A stretch of 64,000 bases of DNA from Olsenella massiliensis (GCF_001457795.1 NZ_LN898209.1:1-64000), one strand, 5' to 3'; shown: positions 9,177 to 17,635, counted from the first letter of the stretch. Numbers and translations: made by a program. The notes: generated from the sequence alone by a model not told the origin.

Positions 9177-9447
9177 GCCTTACTCAGGTCTGTGGTTGCG
9201 GGAGAGAGGCGCGCACGGCCGCGTCCTCGCTCCCTAGTCCATGGCAGACGAGGCCAAAAGGATCCACGTAAGCCGGGCGTGAGCGTTCCGGCGAGCATGG
9301 CTCGTCCTAGGGGTAAGCCGCACCGCCCGACACCTTCGGGGCATGGAGCCCCGCGGGCGAGAGGACCTACGGTGGGGGGCCGCAGCCCCGAAGCCAGAGT
9401 CCCGGTGCGCGAGTGTGGGGCCAAATACCAGGTCAGCTGAGTAAGGC
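9177..9447 (+). ncRNA. Structured non-coding RNA, candidate raiA-motif RNA
   Basis: The ends are exactly complementary: GCCTTACTCAG at 9177-9187 pairs with CTGAGTAAGGC at 9437-9447, closing a 271-nt transcript that begins one turn after a TATAAT box. Internal helices include a GGGAG...CTCCC hairpin with a CGCG/CGCG core just inside the 5' arm, a GGGGC...GCCCC hairpin, and a GGGGCTGCGGCCCC-type stem near the 3' end. No frame looks coding. It lies between comF and the hibernation factor gene hpf (raiA), the described setting of the raiA motif RNA in Firmicutes and Actinobacteria. It lacks tmRNA, RNase P, SRP and T-box signatures. RNA identity is strong; the raiA assignment is by context. Confidence 0.72.
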
Positions 9448-9479
9448 GTCGGGACGGCACATCTGACACGGGGGATACG

Positions 9480-10520
9480 ATGACAGCACGCAGCAGGACC
9501 GCGGCAATCGCAGGGGCGATGGCGCTCGCCATGAGCCTCGGCCTGACCGGATGCGACCTTCCCGACCTTTCCGCGGCTCAGGACGTCGCCGGCTCGGTCC
9601 TCTCTGAGGTCGCCAAGGTCCCCGGGGCCGTCATGTCCCTGCTGCCCGGATCGTCGCCCGACGCGGGCACGCCCTCTCGGCCGCAGGTCGAGCAGACGGT
9701 TCCCGATAGCGCGCTGGTCACGCCCGGCACGCTGACGGTGGGTGTCAACCTGCACGGCACCATGGTGCCGCTGTGCTATCAGGCCGACGGCGCGGTGGCC
9801 GGTCTGGACGTGGACCTTGCCTCAGCCCTGGCGGACCAGATGGGCCTCAAGGTCAAGTTCGTCGACGTGAGCGACCCCGCCAGCTCCCTGGGCACGGTAT
9901 GCGACGTGGTCATGGGACAGCAGGCAAGCGACCAGGGCGTCTACACGCTCGTGGGCGCCTATGCCGAGACCGCCTCCGCCTTCTTCCACAAGGGCTCCAT
10001 GGGCGTCGCCCGGGTCGAGGACCTCTCGTCCAAGAAGATCGGCATGCAGGCGGGGTCGGTCTCGTCGTCGGCGCTCGCCGCCACGGGGCTCAACGTGACG
10101 GTCAAGGACGGCTACGCCAACCTCAACGACGCCTTCGCGGCGCTGGATCGCGGCGAGGTCGATTACGTGCTCTGCGAGGCGTACTCGGGCGCCTATCTCG
10201 CGCGCGGCTACGGTGACGTCTCGTTTGCCGGGACGCTCGCCGCGCCCGTCGCGGAGGGCATGGCCTGCGCTAGCTCAAACGCCGAGCTCCAGACGGCCCT
10301 CGGCGCCGCGTTCGACACCATTCAGGGCAACGGTATCTATGACCTCACGCGCACGCGGTGGATGGGCGACTTTGCGAAGCTGACGCCCGGCGATGCCGTC
10401 AAGGACGTTCCCGCCAAGCAGCCGGACGCCGTCACGGAGAGCGAGTCGGTCTCGGCGGCGCAGGCCGCCCTGACGGGCACCCCCACGGCGGGAGCAAACG
10501 CCGTGTCCCTCTCCGACTAG
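9480..10520 (+). CDS. Solute-binding lipoprotein, amino-acid ABC type (SBP_bac_3), orphan
   Basis: The 346-aa product has a lipoprotein signal peptide with lipobox LTGC (Cys25). From about residue 80 it has a periplasmic-binding-protein type 2 domain starting GTLTVGVNLHGTMVPL and including GLDVDLASALADQMGL, typical of amino-acid binding proteins. No permease or ATPase gene is adjacent, so it is an orphan receptor or works with a distant transporter. It starts 33 nt after the structured RNA, preceded by GGGGGAT, so it may be translated from the same transcript. The ligand cannot be predicted. Confidence 0.82.
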   Translation: MTARSRTAAIAGAMALAMSLGLTGCDLPDLSAAQDVAGSVLSEVAKVPGAVMSLLPGSSPDAGTPSRPQVEQTVPDSALVTPGTLTVGVNLHGTMVPLCYQADGAVAGLDVDLASALADQMGLKVKFVDVSDPASSLGTVCDVVMGQQASDQGVYTLVGAYAETASAFFHKGSMGVARVEDLSSKKIGMQAGSVSSSALAATGLNVTVKDGYANLNDAFAALDRGEVDYVLCEAYSGAYLARGYGDVSFAGTLAAPVAEGMACASSNAELQTALGAAFDTIQGNGIYDLTRTRWMGDFAKLTPGDAVKDVPAKQPDAVTESESVSAAQAALTGTPTAGANAVSLSD

Positions 10521-10546
10521 TCGTTGCGACCCATCTAGGCGCAGCT

Positions 10547-10567
10547 CGCCCCCCTCGCTCGGGGGCG
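10547..10567 (+). terminator. GC hairpin after the solute-binding gene
   Basis: CGCCCCC and GGGGGCG form a perfect 7-bp stem with a 7-nt loop 26 nt after the stop codon. No T-tract follows, so it may be a weak terminator or an mRNA 3'-end stabiliser between this gene and hpf. Confidence 0.4.
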
Positions 10568-10680
10568 GCCCGGCGCCGCCCCGCCGCCGGGCGCCTGCGC
10601 AAGAAACCAGCTCACGCGGTTTGGGTAAGAGGAAGGTACGGGCGCTCCCTGCCAGTTCAAACGCACACGAGGAGGTACCG

Positions 10681-11283
10681 ATGGTTGACATCAAGATCTC
10701 GGGACGCAAGGTCTCCGTCTCTGACGGCATGCGCGAGCGCGTCAACGCCAAGGTCGGAGATGCGCTCAAGGTCTTTGACATCAGCCCCATGAGCTGCGAC
10801 GTGGTTCTGCGCGTGGGGAAGAACCGCTCCAACCCCGACCGCGCGTCCTGCGAGGTCACGGTGTTCGTGCGCGACACGGTCGTGCGCGTGGAGGCGAGCC
10901 ACGCCGACATGTACGTCGCCATCGACGAGGCGGCCGACAAGGTCACCAGGCAGTTGCGCAAGTACAAGACGCGCGTCGTCGATCGCAGGCAGCGCAAGGC
11001 GGCCGAGTCCATTCGCACCGCCATGGGGTCGCCCGCCGACCTGGGCAGCCTCATCGAGCCCACCGAGGCCGAGCTGGAGGAGGACGCCCAGCTCGTGCGC
11101 GAGAAGCTGGTCGACCTGCGTCCCATGACCGAGGAGGAGGCGCTCGTCCAGACCGACCTTCTGGGCCATGACTTCTACGTCTTCGAGAATGCCGCCACGG
11201 GCCTCGTCAACGTCATCTACCATCGCGAGAACGGCGGATATGGCATCATCAAGCCCCGGGTCGAAGTTCCCGACGAGGCCTAA
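10681..11283 (+). CDS. hpf: Ribosome hibernation-promoting factor, long form (HPF/RaiA)
   Basis: The 200-aa protein has the N-terminal RaiA/S30AE fold (residues 1-~100: MVDIKISGRKVSVSDGMRE, then ASHADMYVAIDEAADKVTRQL) and the C-terminal dimerisation domain of long HPFs (YVFENAATGLVNVIYHREN...YGIIKPR). It binds 30S subunits and, via the C-terminal domain, dimerises ribosomes to 100S in stationary phase. The ATG is fixed by GAGGAGGT a few bases upstream; an upstream in-frame start at 10621 is rejected. It lies ~1.2 kb downstream of the structured RNA. Confidence 0.95.
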   Translation: MVDIKISGRKVSVSDGMRERVNAKVGDALKVFDISPMSCDVVLRVGKNRSNPDRASCEVTVFVRDTVVRVEASHADMYVAIDEAADKVTRQLRKYKTRVVDRRQRKAAESIRTAMGSPADLGSLIEPTEAELEEDAQLVREKLVDLRPMTEEEALVQTDLLGHDFYVFENAATGLVNVIYHRENGGYGIIKPRVEVPDEA

Positions 11284-11299
11284 GTCAGGAGAGTCTCCT

Positions 11300-12331
11300 A
11301 TGTCCCAGGACGTCAGTCAGACGGACCAGAGCCGCGTGGCCCCCAGCGACAGCCAGCCTGCCGTGGCGGGCCACCGGCGTCGTCACGCTCCCGCGGTGCG
11401 CATCATCGTGGACTCCTCGGCAGACTACGCCCCCGAGGTCGCCCGACGTCTTGGCGTCGAGGTCATCCCCTTTACCTACGTCACGCCCGAGGGCGAGAAG
11501 GTGGACGACCTCTGGACGACGAGCGACCCTCACGAGTTCTATGAGCGCATGCGACAGGATCCCAGCCTGCACTACAGCACCTGCGCCATCACGCCCGGCC
11601 GGTATCTCGAGGTCTTCCGCCGCGCCGCCCAGGAGGGCACGCCCAGCCTGTATCTGGGGCTCGCGGGCGGGCTCTCGTCGTCCATCGAGAACGCCCGTCA
11701 GGCCCAGGAGCTCGTGAGGGAGGAGTTTCCCGACTTTGAGCTCTACGTCCTGGACAATGCCGTTGACTCCGCCTGCGGGGAGCTTCTTGCCATCGAGGTC
11801 TGCCGTCAGGCGTCGCTGGGCCTCACGGCGCGCGAGCTGTACGCCTGGGCGGCCGACGCCCGCTACTTCGTGCACGGTTACTTCACGCTCGACGGCTTTG
11901 AGACCCTTGCCGCGGGAGGCAGGATCCCGCCTGCGGCCGCCAACGTCGGCGGAAAGCTCGACATCAAGCCCGAGCTCTCGTTCGACCTCAACGGGGCGCT
12001 CACGCTCAGGGGCATGTGTCGCGGGCGCAAGAAGGCCCTGCGCGCGATCATCCAGGACTTTCGTGAGAACTACGCGCACGACCCGTCGCTGCCCCTTGCC
12101 ATCGTGTCCACCGACGCCGAGAAGGACGCCGACTGGCTCGAGCGCGAGGTCCGCAAGGAGAAGGGCTGCGAGGACGTCACCATCATCAGGAGCCAGGTGT
12201 CGCCCACCTTGGGCAGCCACGTCGGCCCGGGGATGGTGGCCCTCACGTTCTGGGGTGTCGACCGTCGCGAGAAGCTCTCGCTGACCGACCGCATCACGCG
12301 CAAGGTGCGCAAGGCATCCCTGGGGGCGTGA
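11300..12331 (+). CDS. DegV family fatty-acid-binding protein
   Basis: The 343-aa protein matches the DegV/FakB fold. IIVDSSADYAPEVARRLGVEVIPF starts the first lobe after a ~30-residue polar N-terminal extension, SLYLGLAGGLSSSIENAR follows, and the C-terminal lobe contains GSHVGPGMVALTFWG. Family members bind a fatty acid and some (FakB) present it to the kinase FakA; no fakA is in the window. The ATG follows AGGAGA. It lies 16 bp after hpf and is probably cotranscribed. Confidence 0.9.
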   Translation: MSQDVSQTDQSRVAPSDSQPAVAGHRRRHAPAVRIIVDSSADYAPEVARRLGVEVIPFTYVTPEGEKVDDLWTTSDPHEFYERMRQDPSLHYSTCAITPGRYLEVFRRAAQEGTPSLYLGLAGGLSSSIENARQAQELVREEFPDFELYVLDNAVDSACGELLAIEVCRQASLGLTARELYAWAADARYFVHGYFTLDGFETLAAGGRIPPAAANVGGKLDIKPELSFDLNGALTLRGMCRGRKKALRAIIQDFRENYAHDPSLPLAIVSTDAEKDADWLEREVRKEKGCEDVTIIRSQVSPTLGSHVGPGMVALTFWGVDRREKLSLTDRITRKVRKASLGA

Positions 12332-12404
12332 CGACGGCGGTTCTGCCCCCCGTCCCAGAGGCCGGCGCGGCGACGTCCGGCGACACACATGAAAGGTGGC
12401 TCCC

Positions 12405-13478
12405 ATGCAGGGCACAACCATACGCACGGTCTCCTTCATAGGCACGGGCATCATGGGCGCCCCGATTGCGGCTCATCTGATGGACGCCGGCATCGAGCTC
12501 ACGGTGCACAGCCGCACCAAGTCAAAGGCCGACCCCCTCGTGGCCCGCGGGGCGCGCTGGGCTGCCGACGTGGCATCGGCCGTCCGGGATGCCGACGTCG
12601 TCTTCACCATGCTCGGCTATCCCGAGGAGGTCGAGGAGGTCTACCTCGCTCGAGACGGGCTCATCAGCAGCACCAGGCCCGGGGCCTGGATGGTGGACCT
12701 CACCACCAGCTCCCCAGAGCTTGCGCGTGACATTCACGACGCCGCGGAGGTCGCGGGCAGGCATGCCTTCGACTGTCCGGTCACGGGCGGCGAGCAGGGC
12801 GCCGTTGACGGGACCCTGACCCTCATGGCGGGCGTCTCCCAGCAGGAGGCGGCGGCGGTGCGCCCGCTGCTCGAGAGCTTCTCGGCGCACATCCACTATC
12901 TTGGCGGAGCCGGCAGGGGCCAGGCCGCCAAGCTATGCAACCAGGTGTCCCTGGGCGCGGCCATGGTGGGCTATGCGGACGCCCTCGCCCTCGCGGAGCG
13001 CGAGGGTCTCGACAAGTCCCAGATCATTGACATCGTCTCCCAGGGCATGGGAGGATCCACGGCGCTGCGCGCGCTGGCGCCCAAATCGGTCGCGGGCGAC
13101 TACCGCCCCGGTTTCATGGTCGAGCACCTGCGCAAGGACCTGCGCCTCGCCCTGGCCGAGGCCGATGAGTTCGACGTCGCGTTTCCCAGCGTCCAGACCG
13201 CCGAGAGCCTCTACGACCTGCTCTGCAAGATCGGAGGCGCGCGGCTGGGGACGCAGGCCGTCACCCTGCTGTACGCCGATGACGCCACGGCTGCCGCCGC
13301 CGGGCTTGACTGGTCGGGCCTGGACGAGGAGGCCGAGGGCGAGCTCGATGACGCGGGTCACGGACATGCTCCCCACCAGGGCCATGAGGACGCGTGCGGC
13401 TGCGGCTGCGACGACGGCTGCGACGGCGACTGCGGCTGCGGCCATGAGCACGAGCCACACGAGCCTCGTCATCAGTAA
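12405..13478 (+). CDS. 3-hydroxyisobutyrate/tartronate-semialdehyde-type dehydrogenase with Cys/His-rich tail
   Basis: The 357-aa protein has the NAD(P)-binding GxGxxG (FIGTGIMGAPIA, residues 11-22), the substrate-loop segment CPVTGGEQGAVDGTL, and the catalytic Lys region QAAKLCNQV of beta-hydroxyacid dehydrogenases (GlxR/HIBADH type). The core is complete by ~residue 300. The last 39 residues (319-357) are atypical: six Cys and eight His in GHGHAPHQGHEDACGCGC-like sequence, resembling a metal-binding tail. The ATG is preferred over an in-frame GTG at 12396 because GAAAGGTGG ends 5 nt before it. The exact substrate is unknown. Confidence 0.85.
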   Translation: MQGTTIRTVSFIGTGIMGAPIAAHLMDAGIELTVHSRTKSKADPLVARGARWAADVASAVRDADVVFTMLGYPEEVEEVYLARDGLISSTRPGAWMVDLTTSSPELARDIHDAAEVAGRHAFDCPVTGGEQGAVDGTLTLMAGVSQQEAAAVRPLLESFSAHIHYLGGAGRGQAAKLCNQVSLGAAMVGYADALALAEREGLDKSQIIDIVSQGMGGSTALRALAPKSVAGDYRPGFMVEHLRKDLRLALAEADEFDVAFPSVQTAESLYDLLCKIGGARLGTQAVTLLYADDATAAAAGLDWSGLDEEAEGELDDAGHGHAPHQGHEDACGCGCDDGCDGDCGCGHEHEPHEPRHQ

Positions 13479-13538
13479 GACGACAACGACCGCGGCGCCG
13501 TCCTGGCGCCCGCACGCACGAAAGGAACCGTACGAGGC

Positions 13539-14318
13539 ATGAACGAGAACAACCAGAGCTCCCTCGCAGTCCTCATAGACTACGAGAACCTTGCGCTTGG
13601 GACGGGTAAGCGCAAACGCAACGGCCACCAGGAGCCGGGACCCCGTCCGGACGTCAAGCGCATCCTCGAGCGACTCGTCGACAAGGGCCGCATCGCGGCA
13701 AAGCGCGCCTATTGCGACTGGCAGCGCTTTGACGATGCCATCACCCCCCTCCACGAGCTGGGCATCGAGCTCATCGAGATTCCCGACCGCGCGTTCACGG
13801 GCAAGAACTCGGCGGACATCCGCCTGGCCGTGGACGCCGTCGAGATGTGTCTCACGAAGGAGCATATCGACACCTTTGCGATCCTCTCGGGCGACTCGGA
13901 CTTCTCGCCCCTGGTGGCAAAGCTCAAGGAGTTCGGAAAGACCGTCATCGGCGTCGGCATGAAGGAGTCCACCAGCTCCCTGTTGGCCGAGGTCTGCGAC
14001 GAGTTCCTCTTTTACGAGGACGTCGTGAGCACCAGCGGCATCCCGGACTACGCCCAGAAGGTCCCCAAGGAGAAGCACGGCTGCTACCAGCTGCTCTTTG
14101 AGACCATCGACGCACTTCAGGGCGAGAGCACGGACAGCGCCATCCTCGCCTCGCGGCTCAAGGACACCATGAAGCGCAAGCGCCCGCAGTTCTCGGAGCG
14201 CAGCTACGGGTATCGGTCGTTCTCGAACCTGCTGCGTGAGGCGTCAAAGCTCGGATTCATCGAGATCCACCAGGACCCTCGTTCGGGCACGGTCATGGTG
14301 GACGGTTTTAGCGAATAG
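13539..14318 (+). CDS. NYN-domain (PIN-like) ribonuclease-type protein with LOTUS/OST-HTH domain
   Basis: The 259-aa protein begins with a NYN domain: LIDYENL (Asp14, Asn17), GKNSADIRLAVDA and SGDSDFSPL (Asp119, Asp121) provide the acidic cluster expected of a metal-dependent nuclease (LabA/DUF88 group). Residues ~180-259 (GCYQLLFETIDAL ... SYGYRSFSNLLREASKLGFI) match an OST-HTH/LOTUS RNA-binding domain. A role in RNA processing or decay is likely from the family, but no target is known. GAAAGGAACC precedes the start. The next gene, a HEAT-like protein, starts 8 nt after its stop. Confidence 0.85.
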   Translation: MNENNQSSLAVLIDYENLALGTGKRKRNGHQEPGPRPDVKRILERLVDKGRIAAKRAYCDWQRFDDAITPLHELGIELIEIPDRAFTGKNSADIRLAVDAVEMCLTKEHIDTFAILSGDSDFSPLVAKLKEFGKTVIGVGMKESTSSLLAEVCDEFLFYEDVVSTSGIPDYAQKVPKEKHGCYQLLFETIDALQGESTDSAILASRLKDTMKRKRPQFSERSYGYRSFSNLLREASKLGFIEIHQDPRSGTVMVDGFSE

Positions 14319-14326
14319 GGGACAGC

Positions 14327-14899
14327 ATGTCAGAGGAAACGCAGGAAACGTCCGTCGGCGACCTTGCCGCTGAGCTTGACGGCCCCAACCGCCGCCTGAG
14401 GCAGGAGGCGGCGCATCAGATCGCCCTCCTGGCCAAGGAGGACCCTAACCGGCTGTTTGACTATGCCGGCGAGATCATTGACGGGCTTGACCGTCCCGAG
14501 GCCCAGACCCGCTGGGAGCTGCTTGACGCCCTGAGCGAGATGGTGACCATCGACCCGGGCTGCCTCGAGGAGGCCTTCGAGGGTGCGGAGACCTCGTTGT
14601 TTGACGAGGACTCCTCAATCGTGCGCCTTGCGGCGTTTCGCTTTCTCGCCACCTACGGCTCGACGTCGCCCGAGCGCTCCGACCAGGTGTGGCGCATCCT
14701 GGACGAGGCCGTCCAGTGCTACCACGGGGACCCTGAGTACCGCGACATGCTCCGCAGCCTGGTGAGCCTGGCGGGCGGCAGCATCTCGGACCAGGCGGCG
14801 GAGGTGCTGAGGGCGCGCGTGAGCTTTGACGCCCAGAACGGCCGCGGGTACATCCGCGCGTATTCCAAGGAGATCATCGAGGTGCTGAGCAGGCGCTAG
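14327..14899 (+). CDS. HEAT/armadillo-like repeat protein of unknown function
   Basis: The 190-aa product is acidic and predicted all-helical. Its pattern of paired amphipathic helices (RRLRQEAAHQIALLAKEDP; TRWELLDALSEMVTIDP; SIVRLAAFRFLATYGS) recurs at HEAT-repeat spacing. There is no signal peptide or enzyme motif. It is tightly coupled to the NYN-LOTUS gene and is a plausible protein partner of it. I do not recognise a named family. Confidence 0.65.
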   Translation: MSEETQETSVGDLAAELDGPNRRLRQEAAHQIALLAKEDPNRLFDYAGEIIDGLDRPEAQTRWELLDALSEMVTIDPGCLEEAFEGAETSLFDEDSSIVRLAAFRFLATYGSTSPERSDQVWRILDEAVQCYHGDPEYRDMLRSLVSLAGGSISDQAAEVLRARVSFDAQNGRGYIRAYSKEIIEVLSRR

Positions 14900-15140
14900 G
14901 GAAGGTGCGCCGTCGCCGGGCGGGCGCCGGAAGCTCGATGCCGACCGTCTGGGGCGCTCCATTTTGCCCCACGCCAGCGATGCGGCATTTTCATGCGCGT
15001 TCGCCCCTGGCATGGAGGACAGGCGCGTCTCTGCCGTACCATGTCTGCGTATTTTGCATCTGTGGGGTCTCGTGCGCCCTGGCTCACGTCAGCGCGACGC
15101 GAGGCGACGCGCCCCGTGGGCGTGACAGGAGGTTTGCATC

Positions 15141-16208
15141 GTGGCACACAAGAAGGATAAGGTCGAACTCGACGCCAAGGACGTGCCGATGGAGAGGGAC
15201 TCCAAGGGCGACGTTGCCGATCCGGACGAGACTCCCGGCACGGACGAGGCGCCTGGCGCGGCGGGCAAGGCCAAGCGGGCCAAGAGGTCGGCCATGGTCT
15301 CCCGGACGCACGAGGACGGTGAGCCCGACGAGCTCCGCGAGACGTCGGCTGCGCCCGAGGGGACGCGCCGCGGCCTTGCCACCCCTGCCTGGATCGCCAT
15401 CTGCGTCGCGGCGCTGCTGTTGGGCGCCGGCGTCTGCTATGCCACCCTTCGCCTGGTTCCCGCGGCGTCGGGGGCCTCGGCGCTCAGCGGCAAGACGACC
15501 GTGAGCGAATCCGAGCTTGACGCGCCGCTGGGAAGCTACACCTACAACGGCGTGACCCATGCCGTGACGGTGCGTGACGTCATCACGGCGAGCTCGACGC
15601 TCGACGCCGCAAAGGGGGACGACGGCAGCTACAAGGTGCCCGCCGCCGACGGCGTCCTCTCCGTGGCTCGCAACAACATCCTCATGGACCTCTGCGCCGC
15701 CAAGGGCATCAACGTCTCGGACGACGAGGTCAGCGCCTATGCCCAGCAGTTCACGGGGACCTCTGACTTCTCGCAGCTCGCGTCCACGTACCATCTGGAC
15801 GAGGCGACGGTCAAGGCCCAGATCACCGCGGCGACCAAGATCTCAAAGCTGCGTGACGCCGTGGTGAGCGCCACGGTCCCCGCAAAGCCCACGGCGCCCA
15901 GCGCACCCTCTGACGGCAACAAGGACGCCGAGACGCCCGACTACGCCACCTACATCCTCAACCTGGCCGGCGACGAGTGGGACGCCGACGCCGGCGCCTG
16001 GAAGGACAGCAGCAGCCCCTACGCCACGGCTCTTGCCAACTATAAGGTGACCAGCGACTCCGCGTCCTACGCCGCGGCGCAGGCCGCCTATTACGTGGCC
16101 TTCCAGCAGTATCAGACGGCCCAGAACCAGTACACCTCCGAGTGGACGACTTACGTCAACGCCGAGCTCTCCAAGGCGAACCTGGTGCTCTCGACGCTGG
16201 TCGCCTAG
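15141..16208 (+). CDS. Membrane-anchored SurA-N/chaperone-like extracytoplasmic protein
   Basis: The 355-aa protein has a charged cytoplasmic N-terminus (1-~80), one transmembrane helix (~83-105, PAWIAICVAALLLGAGVCYA) and an extracytoplasmic domain. The segment NILMDLCAAKGINVSDDEVSAYAQ resembles the helical N-terminal domain of SurA/PrsA-type foldases, but no parvulin catalytic domain follows. It ends in a Gln/Tyr-rich helix. The GTG start is fixed by AGGAGGT at 15127-15133. The 241-bp upstream gap shows no gene. A role in secreted-protein folding is inference only. Confidence 0.65.
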   Translation: MAHKKDKVELDAKDVPMERDSKGDVADPDETPGTDEAPGAAGKAKRAKRSAMVSRTHEDGEPDELRETSAAPEGTRRGLATPAWIAICVAALLLGAGVCYATLRLVPAASGASALSGKTTVSESELDAPLGSYTYNGVTHAVTVRDVITASSTLDAAKGDDGSYKVPAADGVLSVARNNILMDLCAAKGINVSDDEVSAYAQQFTGTSDFSQLASTYHLDEATVKAQITAATKISKLRDAVVSATVPAKPTAPSAPSDGNKDAETPDYATYILNLAGDEWDADAGAWKDSSSPYATALANYKVTSDSASYAAAQAAYYVAFQQYQTAQNQYTSEWTTYVNAELSKANLVLSTLVA

Positions 16209-16241
16209 CGTCACGCGAGGCAAAGGTGAGGTGCGTCGCTC

Positions 16242-17441
16242 ATGCGCGTGCTGGTGAGCAGCTGCCTGCGAGGTGTCGCCTGTCGCTATGACGGCTCGGC
16301 AAAGCCCTCGGAGGCGGTGAGGGAGCTCTGCGGGAAGGTCGATGCCCTGGGGGTGTGTCCCGAGAGGGATGCCGGCCTTCCCGTCCCGCGTCCGCCCGCC
16401 GAGCGGCGGGCGGACGGGCGCGTGCTGCTTGCTGACGGCACGGACGTCACGGAGGCGTTCGAGCGGGGCGCGCGCGTGGCGCTGGAGCGGCACCTGCGCC
16501 GCGGGATGAAGGCGCCTCTCGCCGTTCTCAAGGCCAAGAGCCCCTCCTGCGGGTCGGGGCTCGTCTACGATGGAAGTCACACCGGTACGCTCGTCAGGGG
16601 GGACGGCGTGTTCGCGCGCCTCCTCAAGAAGGAGGGGGTCTGCGTGGTCAGCGAGAGGGACGTCGAGCTCTGCAAGCCGTCGGTCGAGCATCCCGTCGCG
16701 CTGGTCATGGGCACCGGCCTGGGACATCTTGCCCAGCTGGTCAAACCCGTGCGCCGCATCGACTACCATGACATCGACGGCTTCCCCGAGGACGCCGTGC
16801 CGGTGCAGGGGCACAGCTTCGAGGCCATCATCGGCACCGTGGACGGGGTGCCCGTGGTGGTCTATCCCGGCCGCATCCACCTGTATCAGGGCTACAGCGC
16901 CACGGAGGTGGCGTCGCTCGTGCGGCACGCCGAGCGCCTGGGATGCAGGGACATCGTGTTTGCCTCCGCGACGGGCGCCGTGCCCGGTAACGCCCAGGTG
17001 GGTCTGGGCATCATCACCGACCAGGTCAACCTCACGGGAAAAAATCCCCTGGCGGAGTGGGACGGCACGCGCGACGTCCAGACGCCCTTCGTGGGCATGA
17101 CGGACGCCTACACCCCCTACCTGCGCACCCTGGCGCGCGGTGTCGCCGATGACCTGGGCATCACGGTCGAGGAGGGGGTGCTCGCCGGCGTGCTGGGACC
17201 CTGCTTCGAAACGCCGGCCGAGGTCGCGGCGATGCGCCTCATGGGTGTGTCGTACGTGGGGATGTCCACCGTCAACGAGGTCATCATGGCGCATGCCCTG
17301 GGCATGAACGTGCTGGGCCTCACGCTGGCGGCCAACCAGTCGGGCGACCCTGACACGTCGCACGAGTCCGTGCTCGCGGAGGCCGAGCGTCATGCCGCTG
17401 ACTTTGAGCGCCTGGTGCGCGGGGTGCTCCGCCTGCTGTAG
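16242..17441 (+). CDS. DUF523 - purine nucleoside phosphorylase fusion protein
   Basis: Residues 1-~145 are a DUF523 domain (VSSCLRGVACRYDG; AVLKAKSPSCGSGLVYDG; GVFARLLKKEGV). Residues ~150-399 are a trimeric PNP/MTAP-type nucleoside phosphorylase: phosphate-loop-like GTGLGHL, GRIHLYQGYS, SATGAVPGNAQVG, GPCFETPAEV and VGMSTVNEVIMA. The PNP half should phosphorolyse purine nucleosides to base and (deoxy)ribose-1-phosphate; the DUF523 function is not established. The two halves read through without a stop, so this is a single polypeptide. It is the last gene before tRNA-Thr. Confidence 0.88.
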   Translation: MRVLVSSCLRGVACRYDGSAKPSEAVRELCGKVDALGVCPERDAGLPVPRPPAERRADGRVLLADGTDVTEAFERGARVALERHLRRGMKAPLAVLKAKSPSCGSGLVYDGSHTGTLVRGDGVFARLLKKEGVCVVSERDVELCKPSVEHPVALVMGTGLGHLAQLVKPVRRIDYHDIDGFPEDAVPVQGHSFEAIIGTVDGVPVVVYPGRIHLYQGYSATEVASLVRHAERLGCRDIVFASATGAVPGNAQVGLGIITDQVNLTGKNPLAEWDGTRDVQTPFVGMTDAYTPYLRTLARGVADDLGITVEEGVLAGVLGPCFETPAEVAAMRLMGVSYVGMSTVNEVIMAHALGMNVLGLTLAANQSGDPDTSHESVLAEAERHAADFERLVRGVLRLL

Positions 17442-17479
17442 CGTAAGGCGCGTGCTGCCGGGCGCGGGAGAATTCCCCC

Positions 17480-17509
17480 TTGCGCAGAGAAGATTGTTTC
17501 GGGTATCAT
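17480..17509 (+). promoter_or_regulatory. Promoter of tRNA-Thr
   Basis: TTGCGC (-35, 17480-17485) and TATCAT (-10, 17504-17509) are separated by 18 bp. Predicted initiation is ~35 nt before the mature tRNA 5' end. Confidence 0.6.
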
Positions 17510-17550
17510 CCTTCTGTTGCGCCGCTGGTTGACGTGACGCCATATGGAAC

Positions 17551-17626
17551 GCCAGCTTAGCTCAGTTGGTAGAGCACCGCTCTCGTAAAGCGGGGGTCAT
17601 CAGTTCAAGTCTGATAGCTGGCTCCA
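17551..17626 (+). tRNA. tRNA-Thr (anticodon CGU)
   Basis: The 76-nt gene folds as a complete cloverleaf. The acceptor stem GCCAGCT pairs with AGCTGGC. The D arm is GCTC-AGTTGGTA-GAGC, the anticodon stem CCGCT/AGCGG encloses the loop CTCGTAA with anticodon CGT at 17584-17586, and the T arm is ATCAG-TTCAAGT-CTGAT. The 3' CCA is encoded. It reads ACG, a frequent codon in this high-GC genome. No other tRNA was seen. Confidence 0.97.
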
Positions 17627-17635
17627 TGCAAACGT

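Noticed and set aside
9177-9447. tmRNA, RNase P RNA, SRP RNA, glycine riboswitch or T-box
   Set aside because: The conserved cores of each were looked for by eye and are absent; only the closing helix, promoter and gene context remain as evidence.
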